A stretch of 64,000 nt of DNA from Methylobacterium sp. NMS14P. Its GTDB lineage: Bacteria; Pseudomonadota; Alphaproteobacteria; Rhizobiales; Beijerinckiaceae. This document shows, one piece after another, positions 42,963-51,311 of this stretch. Under the pieces are notes generated by a model. The model searched no databases. It was not told the DNA's origin and saw nothing but the letters and a program-made list of their open reading frames with translations. The DNA lies in the NCBI RefSeq assembly GCF_028583545.1, contig NZ_CP087107.1, positions 332,501 through 396,500 of the forward strand. Reading direction: 5' to 3'. The position numbers and the translations under genes were made by a program. Each line of letters begins with the position of its first letter. Positions within the stretch are counted from its first letter, which is position 1.

Positions 42963-43122
42963 CGGACGCGCGATCCGCCTGCGGGGCCGCGTCGGCAAGG
43001 GTCATCGCCCGCGTGGCCGTGCGCAGCTCATGACGGGCCACGCCGTCCGCGAGCGCGACGAGGGCGACGACCACGAGCCCCAGTATGAGGATGCGGCGGA
43101 CGGTCAGGACGGGGATGAGCAT
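42955..43122 (-). CDS. Small single-span membrane protein
   Basis: A 55-residue protein with one N-terminal membrane span (RRILILGLVVVALVALADGV) and a polar tail (HELRTATRAMTLADAAPQ). GAGGC precedes the ATG at 43122. Its stop overlaps the start of the exported-protein gene (42962), so both are translated together and may interact in the membrane or periplasm. Confidence 0.65.
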   Translation of the reverse strand: MLIPVLTVRRILILGLVVVALVALADGVARHELRTATRAMTLADAAPQADRASDE

Positions 43123-43347
43123 CGCGGGTGCCTCATGGAGACGTCCGCACCGTAGCGGAGCCGGCGCGCGCTGACTGCCACTCCGATGCCACATGAGTAC
43201 GGAAAGCGAACGCCCGTCCACCATGTCCCGGCGGGAGCGCTCCGGCGCACCCGCGACCGCTCCGGGGCCCCGGCCGCCGTCGCGCCGGATCGGGCCGTTC
43301 TGCCGGGCGCGGCCGCGAAGATATCGGTCTGCCGCCTCGAATAGACG

Positions 43348-43539
43348 TCAGGCTCGGGCCGATACTGTCGATTGTGCGCCGTAGCACGCATTCGCGGCAA
43401 CCATCGGCCTAATGTCCATGTTGAACGGTGACATTCGGCCCGACAAAGCCGAGGCGATCAAGACCGCCAGAACGACGATCTTCCTCACTCGCGACAGTGG
43501 ACCGGATGACTTCGTGCCGAAGTCATAGAGGTTTGCCAT
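43348..43539 (-). CDS. Possible small membrane protein, start overlapping the divergent gene
   Basis: A 63-residue frame starting at 43539 with GGAGGG three bases before the ATG, one hydrophobic span (KIVVLAVLIASALSG) and reasonable codon use. Its start codon overlaps the start codon of the plus-strand gene at 43538, so both cannot have ordinary upstream promoters unless leaders overlap. It may be real or a chance frame. Confidence 0.4.
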   Translation of the reverse strand: MANLYDFGTKSSGPLSRVRKIVVLAVLIASALSGRMSPFNMDIRPMVAANACYGAQSTVSARA

Positions 43540-43759
43540 GACCCTCCGCATGTTCGCCGCCGCCGCCCTCGTCGCGGCCCTCGCGACGCCCGCCGCCGCG
43601 CAAGGATCCGCCGAGCAAGGATCCGCCGCGCGGCACGGCCTGTCCGACAGCACCGACGTGATGCTGCCCGAGATCTCCGTGACCTACCATCGGCCCGTGC
43701 CGGCCAGCCGCTCCGCCGGCCCGCACGCGGGCGTCACGGCCGGCCGCCTGACCCGCTGA
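43538..43759 (+). CDS. Small exported protein
   Basis: A 73-residue protein with a clear signal peptide (MFAAAALVAALATPAAAQ) and a short polar mature chain (DSTDVMLPEISVTYHRPVPAS). AGAGG lies six bases before the ATG. The function is unknown; together with the next gene it belongs to a run of exported peptides next to the manganese catalase. Confidence 0.65.
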   Translation: MTLRMFAAAALVAALATPAAAQGSAEQGSAARHGLSDSTDVMLPEISVTYHRPVPASRSAGPHAGVTAGRLTR

Positions 43760-43933
43760 CCCGCCGGGCGCTCGCGGCCCGGCCGGCGAGACGCCCGCAG
43801 GCCTGCCGGCGTTCCGCGAGGGCTGGCGGGGAGCGCGCGTCGCAGCGCGGCGGCAGATCTCGATCCGGTCGCGCCGGGCGGCGACGCGATCTGGCCCCGG
43901 GCGTGGCCGGCCGACATGCACACACGATTAGTG

Positions 43934-43947
43934 TTGACGGCCGTCAA
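43934..43947. promoter_or_regulatory. 14-bp perfect palindrome TTGACGGCCGTCAA
   Basis: A perfect dyad 74 bases before the next small exported-protein gene. It could be a regulator site; nothing in the window names the regulator. Confidence 0.35.
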
Positions 43948-44020
43948 TGCTATGCTCGGTGGTGCGTCCACGGTATGCATCGACGCCAGGAGCGCGCCTG
44001 GACGCGAAAGGCCGATTGCC

Positions 44021-44311
44021 ATGACACGCTTGACCGTCGCCGCTCTGGTATTCGCCCTGGCGAGCCCCGCGATCGTCGCGCAGGCCCAGCAGGACATCCC
44101 GATCCAGCGGGATCTCAAGCGCATGGATCGTCTCGATCAACGGCTCGGGCGCGGCGATACCGAGTTGAAGGTCGATCCCAACGTGACGCCGGACAATCCG
44201 GACGGCGTCGTCGGCTTCGACGGACCTCCGTTCAACTACGGGGATCCCGGGGTGATGGGGGACGACCCCCTGCCGCCGGGATCGCTCGCCGACGACGACG
44301 ACTGGTACTGA
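44021..44311 (+). CDS. Small exported acidic protein
   Basis: A 96-residue protein: signal peptide (LTVAALVFALASPAIVAQAQ), a charged helix (IQRDLKRMDRLDQRLGRGD) and an acidic Gly/Pro/Asp-rich tail ending in DDDDWY. The ATG at 44021 has AAGG ahead; an in-frame ATG upstream is not supported. The acidic tail might bind cations such as calcium, which is inference. It is convergent with the manganese catalase gene. Confidence 0.65.
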   Translation: MTRLTVAALVFALASPAIVAQAQQDIPIQRDLKRMDRLDQRLGRGDTELKVDPNVTPDNPDGVVGFDGPPFNYGDPGVMGDDPLPPGSLADDDDWY

Positions 44312-44360
44312 CCGGGGACGGCGTGCCCCACGACCCTGAGGCCGCGGGGCTCCGCACGGC

Positions 44361-45275
44361 TCAGCGCCCCTTCTTGTAGAGCTTGCTCGCGATCTCGAAG
44401 ATCTCCTCGGGGGCGTAGTTGGGCGCGAAAGCCCCGTAATTGCCGTCGAGTTCCGGGATCTTGCCGCCCTCCGGCAGGCCGTCGACGACCTCGAGGTTGC
44501 CGGGCGGATCGCCCGGCAGCGCGACCTCGTCGTTCGACCAGACGCCGGCCGCTTCCTTGTAGTCGTCCGGGCTGAAGCGGTAGAGGCGCCGGTGCGAGCC
44601 CTCCTGCAGGTACTTCTGGCATTCCGGAATCTTGTCGAGAACGATGTTCGGGGTCGGCAGCATCTTCTCGATCTCGACGCCGGTCAGCTTCTTGAGCGCC
44701 AGCGCGTAGGCGTGCGCGTGCACGGAGCCGCGCACGAGCAGGTAGCCGCAGACCTCCCGGCCGGTCGGATCCTTCAGGGTCTCGTAGACGCGCAGCTTGT
44801 GCAGGCGCGCGCCGCATTCCAAGTGGAAGTTGTGCAGCAGGTCGATGATGATGTTGCCCGTCGTCGTGACCATGTCGACGTTCCAGGACTGCGCGTTGGA
44901 GTTGATCGGCGTGGCGCCGCCGCCGTTGCTCAGGAAGCTGCCGGCGAGCCGGATGTCCTGCATGTCGTGGAACGGGGCCTTCGAGACGTCGACCTCCTCG
45001 GTGTCGTCGCCCGGGCCGTTGTTGAGCATCGCGATGCCGGTCGAGACCAGCTCCACGTGCCCGAGCTCCTCGGCGAAGATGCTCGACACCAGGCTGTAGA
45101 AGGGGCGCAGCTTCGACTTGTTGCGGAAGTTGAAGCTCTGGAACATGTAGTTCCCGAGGGTCGACATCTCACCGTACTTGCCGCCGAGCAGCTCCTGCAG
45201 CGCGGCCGCCGCGTTGGGATCGGGCTTCTTCGGCTGTGGCAGTTCGGCCTGAAGGCGGTCGAGCTTCATGAACAT
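44361..45275 (-). CDS. Manganese (non-haem) catalase
   Basis: A 304-residue dimanganese catalase that breaks down hydrogen peroxide in the cytosol. The four-helix ferritin-like core is visible with E/H metal-ligand helices (LGGKYGEMSTLGNYMFQSF; IFAEELGHVELVSTGIAMLN with Glu70 and His73; FHLECGARLHKLRVYETL), and the C-terminal domain is complete. GGAGC precedes the ATG at 45275. Such catalases are typical members of alphaproteobacterial stress regulons, so control by the EcfG-type system is plausible, but I saw no clear GGAAC...CGTT promoter directly in front. Confidence 0.92.
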   Translation of the reverse strand: MFMKLDRLQAELPQPKKPDPNAAAALQELLGGKYGEMSTLGNYMFQSFNFRNKSKLRPFYSLVSSIFAEELGHVELVSTGIAMLNNGPGDDTEEVDVSKAPFHDMQDIRLAGSFLSNGGGATPINSNAQSWNVDMVTTTGNIIIDLLHNFHLECGARLHKLRVYETLKDPTGREVCGYLLVRGSVHAHAYALALKKLTGVEIEKMLPTPNIVLDKIPECQKYLQEGSHRRLYRFSPDDYKEAAGVWSNDEVALPGDPPGNLEVVDGLPEGGKIPELDGNYGAFAPNYAPEEIFEIASKLYKKGR

Positions 45276-45535
45276 GCGAGCAGCTCCGTTCGCGCGGGGT
45301 GCGCATGACGGCATCTTCCCGCACGGATGATTGTTCCTGCGACCGCGTCGCGGCGGCGCGCGTCAGGCTCGCCGCGCGGCCGTGGCGGAGTGGCCCGCGG
45401 GCGTCGTCCCGGCGGTCGGCGCAATCCTGCTGTGGACAGGAGCTCCGGCGCGGCCGCCCGGCCGCCATCCTTTCCGGGGCGGTAACCATGCCGGTCCTAC
45501 CAGCCGCGACCCCGGACGGTGAGGCAGGTGGACGA

Positions 45536-45745
45536 ATGGGCGACGACGTGGCGGCGATCCTGTTGACCCTCGTGACCGAGAATTCCGAGCTGCGCGAGCA
45601 GCTCGCCGGCGCGCAGGACATGCTGATGGAGACGGCCATCGATGCCGGGCAACTCCATGCCCGGATCCAGGGGTTGGAGGCCGAGCGCGACGCGTGGCGG
45701 GCCGAGGCCGCGCACCGTGAGGCCCGCGCCGCCCTGACGGCCTGA
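45536..45745 (+). CDS. Small coiled-coil protein
   Basis: A 69-residue protein predicted to be one long helix with heptads (ILLTLVTENSELREQLAGAQ, then ARIQGLEAERDAWRAEAAHR). I use the ATG at 45536; an earlier ATG at 45488 is open. No domain name is known to me. It is divergent from the manganese catalase and 130 bases before the epoxide-hydrolase-like gene. Confidence 0.55.
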   Translation: MGDDVAAILLTLVTENSELREQLAGAQDMLMETAIDAGQLHARIQGLEAERDAWRAEAAHREARAALTA

Positions 45746-45875
45746 CGGTTCGGCCGCGCGCCGATCGGGCGCGGACGTGGCGCCGGGCCGGCCCGCGCGG
45801 GCCGGATGTCGCGGTCGGATCGGCGACCGTGTACGGTCAACGGCCGTCGAACGATCGACACGGGAGCGCGCGGCG

Positions 45876-47048
45876 ATGGTCACGAACGTCCTGCCCCCGC
45901 TCGACCCGGCCGCGCTCCCGGCCGGGATCCGCGCCCGCTTCGTCGAGGGCGTCAACGGCCTGCGCATGCACGTGCTCGAGGCGGGCGAGGCCGATCCCGG
46001 CCGCCCCCTCGTCCTGCTGGTGCACGGCTTCCCCGAGATCGCCTTTTCCTGGCGGAAGGTCATGCCGGCCCTGGCCGCGGCGGGCTGCCACGTCGTCGCC
46101 CCCGACCTCCGGGGCTACGGCCGCACCGCGGACGCGCCGGTCACCTTCGCGGACGACCTCGCGCCCTACCGCCTGCACAACCATCTCCTCGACCTGCTGT
46201 GCCTGACGAGCGCCCTGAAGCGCGACAGGGTCGCGGCGCTCGTCGGGCACGATTACGGGTCCTGGGTCTGCGGCTACTGCGCTCTGGCGCGGCCCGATCT
46301 CTTCGGCCTGGTCGCCCTCATGAGCGCGCCCTTCGCCGGGGCGCCGGGGCTCGACGCCCTGGCCCGCGGCCTCCGGACCCCGGCCGACGACCCGATCCAC
46401 GCGGCGCTGGCCGCCCTGCCGCGGCCGCGCACGCACTACCACCTCTACTACGCGTCGCGCCGCGCCGCCGCCGACATGGAGCGCAGTCCGCAGGGTCTCG
46501 CCGCGTTCCTGCGCGCCTATTTCCACCACAAGAGCGCGGACTGGCCGGACAACCGGCCCCGCGCGCTCGCCGGCTGGACGGCCGAGGCCCTCGCCGAGAT
46601 GCCGACCTACTACGTGATGGATCAGGGCCGGACGATGCCCGCGACCGTGGCGCCGGAGATGCCGCCGCGGGGCGGCGCGGACTGCGCCTGGCTGACGGAC
46701 GCGGAGCTCGCCGTCTACGCCGCCGAGTACGCGCGTTCCGGCTTCCAGGGCGCGCTTCAGGGCTACCGGTGCCGCATGGATGGCAGCATCGACCGCGACC
46801 TCGCGCGGTTCGCCGGCCGGCGGATCGAGGTCCCCCTCCTGTTCGTGTCCGGGGCGAGCGACTGGGGGCCGTTCCAAGTGCCGGGGGCGCTGGAGCGCAT
46901 GGAGGAGGCCGCCGGCGCGGGCCTGCTCGGCTGCCACTTCGTGGCGGGGGCGGGGCACTGGGTGCAGCAGGAGCAGCCCCGGGCCGTCGTGGACCTCCTG
47001 CTCGACGCGCTCGGTCGTGGCGGGGCCGGATCCCGCACCGGCGCGTAG
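45876..47048 (+). CDS. Soluble epoxide hydrolase-like alpha/beta hydrolase
   Basis: A 390-residue enzyme with the hallmarks of epoxide hydrolases and haloalkane-type relatives: oxyanion motif HGFPE (50-54), Asp126 nucleophile in VGHDYGSWV, and the His in GAGHWVQQEQP; cap-domain Tyr residues (THYHLYYASRR) are present. The Asp nucleophile rather than Ser argues for an epoxide or halide substrate over an ester. GGGAG lies nine bases before the ATG. An MFS carrier follows about 180 bases later and may supply the substrate. No signal peptide. Confidence 0.88.
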   Translation: MVTNVLPPLDPAALPAGIRARFVEGVNGLRMHVLEAGEADPGRPLVLLVHGFPEIAFSWRKVMPALAAAGCHVVAPDLRGYGRTADAPVTFADDLAPYRLHNHLLDLLCLTSALKRDRVAALVGHDYGSWVCGYCALARPDLFGLVALMSAPFAGAPGLDALARGLRTPADDPIHAALAALPRPRTHYHLYYASRRAAADMERSPQGLAAFLRAYFHHKSADWPDNRPRALAGWTAEALAEMPTYYVMDQGRTMPATVAPEMPPRGGADCAWLTDAELAVYAAEYARSGFQGALQGYRCRMDGSIDRDLARFAGRRIEVPLLFVSGASDWGPFQVPGALERMEEAAGAGLLGCHFVAGAGHWVQQEQPRAVVDLLLDALGRGGAGSRTGA

Positions 47049-47224
47049 GCGCGGCGCCGGGACGGCGTCGCGCGGGCCTCGCCGCGGGATCGTCCCGACG
47101 CGGCGCACCGCGTCCTCGGCTATCGGGGCGCCGACCGCCCGGCTATGTCTCCCGCAAACCGACCGGAGAACCGGTCGGACCGGGCGCCGTGCGCCCGTTC
47201 CGGAACCTCGAGGGAGGGCGTTGG

Positions 47225-48526
47225 ATGGATTTGGAAGCGCGCGCCATCCGGCGGGTCAGCAGGCGGCTCCTGCCCCTCCTGATCACCTGCTACTTCATCT
47301 CCTATCTCGACCGGGTCAATGTCGGCTTCGCCGCGCTGACCATGAACCGGGACCTCGGCATCTCCGCCACGGCCTACGGGCTCGGGGCCGGCATCTTCTT
47401 CCTGACCTACTTCGTCTTCGAGGTGCCCTCGAACCTGTTCCTGGAGCGGGTCGGGGCGCGGGTGTGGATCGCCCGCATCATGCTGACCTGGGGGCTCCTG
47501 TCGGGCGCGATGGCCTTCATCGTCGGCGAGAAGAGCTTCTACGCCGTGCGCCTGTTGCTGGGCGCCGCCGAGGCCGGGTTCTTCCCCGGCATCATCTTCT
47601 ACCTCACGCTGTGGTTCCCCGCGCGATACCGCGGGCGGATCATCAGCACCTTCATGGCCGCGATCCCGCTCTCGAGCGTCATCGGCTCGCCGGTCTCGGG
47701 GGCGCTGCTGGGCCTCGACGGGGTCTGGGGCTTCAGGGGGTGGCAGTGGCTCTACGTCCTCGAGGCCCTGCCCGCCGTCATCTTCGCCGGCGTCGTCCTG
47801 GCCTTCCTGACCGACCGGCCGGCGCAGGCGGCCTGGCTGCCCGAGGACGAGCGCGCCTGGCTCACCGAGCGCCTCGCGCAGGAGCGGCGGGCGCGCGAAT
47901 CCGCCCGCCGCTACAGCGTCACGGAAGCGCTCCTCGACCGGCGCGTGCTCGCCGTCGCCTTCGTCTATTTCGGCAACGTGGCGCTGCTCTACGGGCTCAG
48001 CTTCTTCCTGCCGCAGATCGTGAAGGGCTTCGACCTCACGAACTTCCAGACGGGTCTGGTCAGCCTCATCCCCTTCGCGATCGGGATCGTCGGCATGCTC
48101 GTCCTCGGACGCTCCTCGGACCGCAGGGGCGAGCGCAAGGGGCACGCGGCCTTCGCGCTCCTGCTCGCGGCCGGCGGCACGGCCGCGGCGGCGCTGGTCT
48201 CCGATCCCTACGCCAAGATGGCCCTGTTCAGCGTCTCGGCCTTCGGCATCTTCGGCGGCCTCCCGGTGATCTGGACGCTGCCCACCGCCTACCTGTCCGG
48301 CGCCGCGGCGGCCGGCGGGATCGCCATCATCAACGCCCTCGGCAACCTCTCCGGCTTCGCCGCCCCCTACGCGGTCGGCGCGATCAAGGATGCCACCGGC
48401 ACCTTCACGGGCGGCCTCCTCCTCATCGCGGCGGCCGGCCTCGCCGCCATGGTGACGGTCCTCTGCCTCTCCCACGACCGGGACCTGGAGCAGGCCGCGG
48501 CGCGCGGTGCGCAGGCGGCGGAGTAG
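47225..48526 (+). CDS. MFS transporter, anion:cation symporter family
   Basis: A 433-residue carrier with the ACS-family opening (LLPLLITCYFISYLDRVNVGFAALTMNRDLG), the motif AAEAGFFPGIIFYLTLWFPARYRGRI and about 12 segments. GAGGGAGGG lies seven bases before the ATG at 47225; longer open frames upstream come from the preceding gene's region. The final residues (ARGAQAAE) and the stop codon lie in a 14-bp tandem repeat. It probably carries an organic anion for either the epoxide-hydrolase-like enzyme upstream or the hydroxyacid dehydrogenase downstream. Confidence 0.9.
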   Translation: MDLEARAIRRVSRRLLPLLITCYFISYLDRVNVGFAALTMNRDLGISATAYGLGAGIFFLTYFVFEVPSNLFLERVGARVWIARIMLTWGLLSGAMAFIVGEKSFYAVRLLLGAAEAGFFPGIIFYLTLWFPARYRGRIISTFMAAIPLSSVIGSPVSGALLGLDGVWGFRGWQWLYVLEALPAVIFAGVVLAFLTDRPAQAAWLPEDERAWLTERLAQERRARESARRYSVTEALLDRRVLAVAFVYFGNVALLYGLSFFLPQIVKGFDLTNFQTGLVSLIPFAIGIVGMLVLGRSSDRRGERKGHAAFALLLAAGGTAAAALVSDPYAKMALFSVSAFGIFGGLPVIWTLPTAYLSGAAAAGGIAIINALGNLSGFAAPYAVGAIKDATGTFTGGLLLIAAAGLAAMVTVLCLSHDRDLEQAAARGAQAAE

Positions 48527-48572
48527 ACGCGGCGGAGTAGACGCGGCGGAGTAGACGCGGCGGAGCAGACGC
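48517..48572 (+). repeat. Four tandem copies of a 14-bp unit across a stop codon
   Basis: GGCGGAGTAGACGC is repeated at 48517, 48531, 48545 and 48559 (the last with one change, GAGCAGAC). The first copy supplies the TAG stop of the MFS gene. Because 14 is not a multiple of 3, successive copies place the TAG in different frames. Confidence 0.9.
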
Positions 48573-48748
48573 GACCGGGGGCAAGATACCGCGCCGCCGC
48601 CCGGCCGCGCCCGGGTGGCGGGCGGCGGCCGTTCGACCTATGGCAGCCTCGGAATGTCGTCCCGGCGGAGGCGGTGTTGCGGGGCCGCGCGACCCCGGAC
48701 ACACGCCGTCGCCGGCGACGCGCCGGTTCGAACCCATCGGAGCAGCCC

Positions 48749-50167
48749 ATGAACGCACCCGCTCCCGCCCCCCGCGCCCGCCCGGACGCGGCGACGATCG
48801 CGGGTCTCACCGAGGCCTTGCGGGCCGTGCTCGGGGACCGGGTGACGGCGAGCCGGGCCGTGCGCGAGCAGCACGCCAATCAGCTCACCTGGGCGCCGTG
48901 CGAGCCGCCGGACCTCGTGGTCTTCCCGCACTCCACCGCGGAGGTGCAGGCCGTCGTGCGCGCCTGCGCGGAGCGCGACGTGCCGATCGTGCCCTACGGC
49001 GTCGGCACCTCCCTCGAGGGCCACGTCAACGCGCCGTTCGGCGGCGTCTCGATCGACACGGGCGCGATGAATCGCGTCCGCGCGGTCAATGCCGACGACC
49101 TCGACTGCACGGTCGAGGCCGGCGTCACCCGCAGGGCGCTGAACGAGTACCTGCGCGATACCGGCCTGTTCTTCCCCATCGATCCCGGGGCGGACGCCAC
49201 GATCGGCGGGATGGCGGCGACGCGGGCGTCGGGCACCAACGCCGTGCGCTACGGGACGATGAAGGACGCGGTGCTCGCGCTCACCGCGGTGATGCCGAAC
49301 GGCGACATCGTCACGACCGCCCGGCGGGCGCGCAAGTCGTCGGCCGGCTACGATCTCACCCGGCTCCTCATCGGCTCGGAGGGCACCCTCGGGATCATCA
49401 CCGAGGTCACGCTGCGCCTGCACGGCATCCCCGAGGCGATCTCGGCGGGCATCTGCCCGTTCCCCTCGATCCAGGCGGCCTGCGATGCCACGATCCTGAC
49501 GATCCAATCCGGCATCCCGGTCGCGCGCATCGAGCTGCTCGACGAGGTGCAGGTCGCGGCCTGCAACCGCTACTCGAAGCTCACCCTGCCGGAGACCCCG
49601 CTGCTCCTGGTCGAGTTCCACGGCACGGACGCGGGCGCGCGCGAGCAGGCCGAGCGGTTCGGCGAGATCGCCGCCGAGCTCGGCGGCGGCCCGTTCGACT
49701 GGGCGACCGGGGCCGACGAGCGCGCGCGCCTCTGGCAGGCGCGCCACGACGTGTACTGGGCCGCGGTCGCGCTGCGGCCCGGTCCCACGATCAAGAACAT
49801 GTCGACCGACGTCTGCGTGCCGATCTCGCGGCTCGCGGAATGCGTGGAGGCGACGAAGCGCGACATCGCCGCGACCGGGCTCACGGCGCCGATCGCCGGC
49901 CATGTCGGCGACGGCAACTTCCACACCCTGCCGCTCGTCGATGCCGACAGTCCCGAGGAGATGTCCGCGGTGGCCGGCTTCCTCGACCGGCTCGTCGCCC
50001 GCGCGTTGGACCTGGGCGGCACCTGCACGGGCGAGCACGGGATCGGCCAGAAGAAGATGCGCTTCATGGAGAGCGAGCACGGGCCGGAGGCGCTCGGCCT
50101 CATGCGGACCCTCAAGCGCGCCATCGATCCCCGGAACCTCATGAATCCCGGCAAGCTGATCCCCTGA
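48749..50167 (+). CDS. FAD-linked D-2-hydroxyacid (D-lactate/glycolate) dehydrogenase
   Basis: A 472-residue flavoprotein of the GlcD/Dld group, oxidising a D-2-hydroxyacid to a 2-oxoacid with electrons passed to a cytochrome or quinone. The FAD-binding PCMH domain has VPYGVGTSLEGHVNAPFGGVS, PGADATIGGMAATRASGTNAVRYG and LLIGSEGTLGIITEVTL; the C-terminal FAD-linked oxidase domain has GHVGDGNFHTLP and GEHGIGQKKMRF. The ATG at 48749 is preceded by GGAG. It is alone between an anion carrier and a decayed Dabb gene. D-lactate is the most common substrate of this size class. Confidence 0.9.
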   Translation: MNAPAPAPRARPDAATIAGLTEALRAVLGDRVTASRAVREQHANQLTWAPCEPPDLVVFPHSTAEVQAVVRACAERDVPIVPYGVGTSLEGHVNAPFGGVSIDTGAMNRVRAVNADDLDCTVEAGVTRRALNEYLRDTGLFFPIDPGADATIGGMAATRASGTNAVRYGTMKDAVLALTAVMPNGDIVTTARRARKSSAGYDLTRLLIGSEGTLGIITEVTLRLHGIPEAISAGICPFPSIQAACDATILTIQSGIPVARIELLDEVQVAACNRYSKLTLPETPLLLVEFHGTDAGAREQAERFGEIAAELGGGPFDWATGADERARLWQARHDVYWAAVALRPGPTIKNMSTDVCVPISRLAECVEATKRDIAATGLTAPIAGHVGDGNFHTLPLVDADSPEEMSAVAGFLDRLVARALDLGGTCTGEHGIGQKKMRFMESEHGPEALGLMRTLKRAIDPRNLMNPGKLIP

Positions 50168-50377
50168 CGCGGACGCGCTCCGCGACCCGCCGGCCCCGGA
50201 GACCCCCCCCTTCGCGGGCCTCGCGTCGCTCGATCGCGTCAGGCTCGACGCGGGGGCGCTCGGAGCTCGGACCGCCGAGCTCGGCACGACCCTGGCCGTG
50301 CCCGCGCGACCGCGCTGCGGCGGAGGCGGATCCGGCAGGACCGATGAGCCTGGACGAGTGCCGGGCGTTGCCGGAGC

Positions 50378-50696
50378 GTGGCGAGACCTGACCGCGCGGG
50401 TCGCCACATCGTTCTCGTCCGCTTCTCGCCCGCCGTCGCCGATGACGACCCGGGCGCCGTGATACCCGCGATCGAGACGCTGCGATCCACTGATCCTGGC
50501 GTATGCGGGCGGAAAGAACGTGAGCCCGGAGGGGCGTTCGGCCGGGTTCATCCACGCCTTCGTCATGGACTTCGCGGGTCCGACCGAGCGAGACGCCTAC
50601 CTGAGCCACCCGGACTACGTGGCCGCGGCCACAAAGCTTGTCCGGGCGGCGGACGGTGAGGACGGCATCCTCGTCGTCGATTTCGCCATCCCTTGA
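50378..50696 (+). pseudogene. Frameshifted Dabb (stress-responsive A/B barrel) domain gene
   Basis: Frame one reads RHIVLVRFSPAVADDDPGAV and IPAIETLR up to about 50490, then loses sense. A second frame immediately picks up with LILAYAGGKNVSPEGRSAGF, then IHAFVMDFAGPTERDAYLSH and ends at 50696. Together they make a normal ~100-residue Dabb protein, broken by a single shift near 50488-50495 (GCTGCGATCCACTG). The start (GTG at 50378) is poor too. It may be a true pseudogene or a sequencing error; the reading frames themselves are clear. Confidence 0.75.
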
Positions 50697-51311
50697 AGGC
50701 GATCTCTCGCAAGGCCACGCCCGCCGGATCGTCGGCCGGCGCCGGCGGCCCGTCCGACCCGCGTGGCTGGTCGGCTCGGACGCACTAACCCGCGCCTATC
50801 CACAGCGATGGCCGCGCGCGGAGACGCAGATCGGGCTCGAACGGCGTCGGTGGAGCTTCGCCCTGGAGACAGTGCGGGGCGGATTTCCGCCCGCCCGCGG
50901 CCCTCGCCTTCGCTCCGTCCCCGGCTCTTCCGGTCCAGGCTGATCCCCTCGACCGGCGCGGTTCAGGACTTGCCCGCCAGGTCGACCGCGCCGTCAAATT
51001 CCGCGATCTGGCCGACACCGCACGGAGAATCTCCGGCTCTGCCGGCACCTCCGAGACGGGTGTCCGCGACACCCGGAGCCGGTCGCGCGACGGGCCCGCA
51101 CGCGCGGCGACGACTTATAATCCCGCTCCCTCGGCCGAAACGCATGAATTATTCTGCTTGCCATGAGATCCTGGCACACAGAATAATGCATGCCGCAGAG
51201 CCAATATCGGAGCCCGACATAAGGTTCCGGCGAGGCCAGCGATGCGCCGACGTGCACGCCAATCCTATAGCACGTCGCCGAATGTCAGCGCAGGGACGAG
51301 GGAGGAAGCTC
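50697..51311. other. 615-base intergenic region before the oxalate/formate antiporter
   Basis: No convincing gene. The right part (51115-51250) is AT-rich relative to its surroundings and holds a long dyad (51148-51187) listed separately, so it is a promoter or leader region for the antiporter. Confidence 0.55.
51148..51187 (+). promoter_or_regulatory. 40-bp dyad (operator or leader hairpin) upstream of the antiporter
   Basis: ATTATTCTG (51148) and CAGAATAAT (51179-51187) are exact inverted repeats; inside them TGCCA (51159) and TGGCA (51172) are inverted repeats as well, with only a 2-base mismatch between, giving 14 pairs in two 16-base arms around an 8-base centre. It lies 125 bases before the antiporter start. 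It may bind the GntR regulator encoded downstream or fold in the mRNA leader. Confidence 0.7.

Noticed and set aside
45276..45400. EcfG-type promoter in front of the manganese catalase
   Set aside because: A GTTCC occurs at 45333-45337 on the plus strand, but the matching second box is not at 16-17 bases distance.
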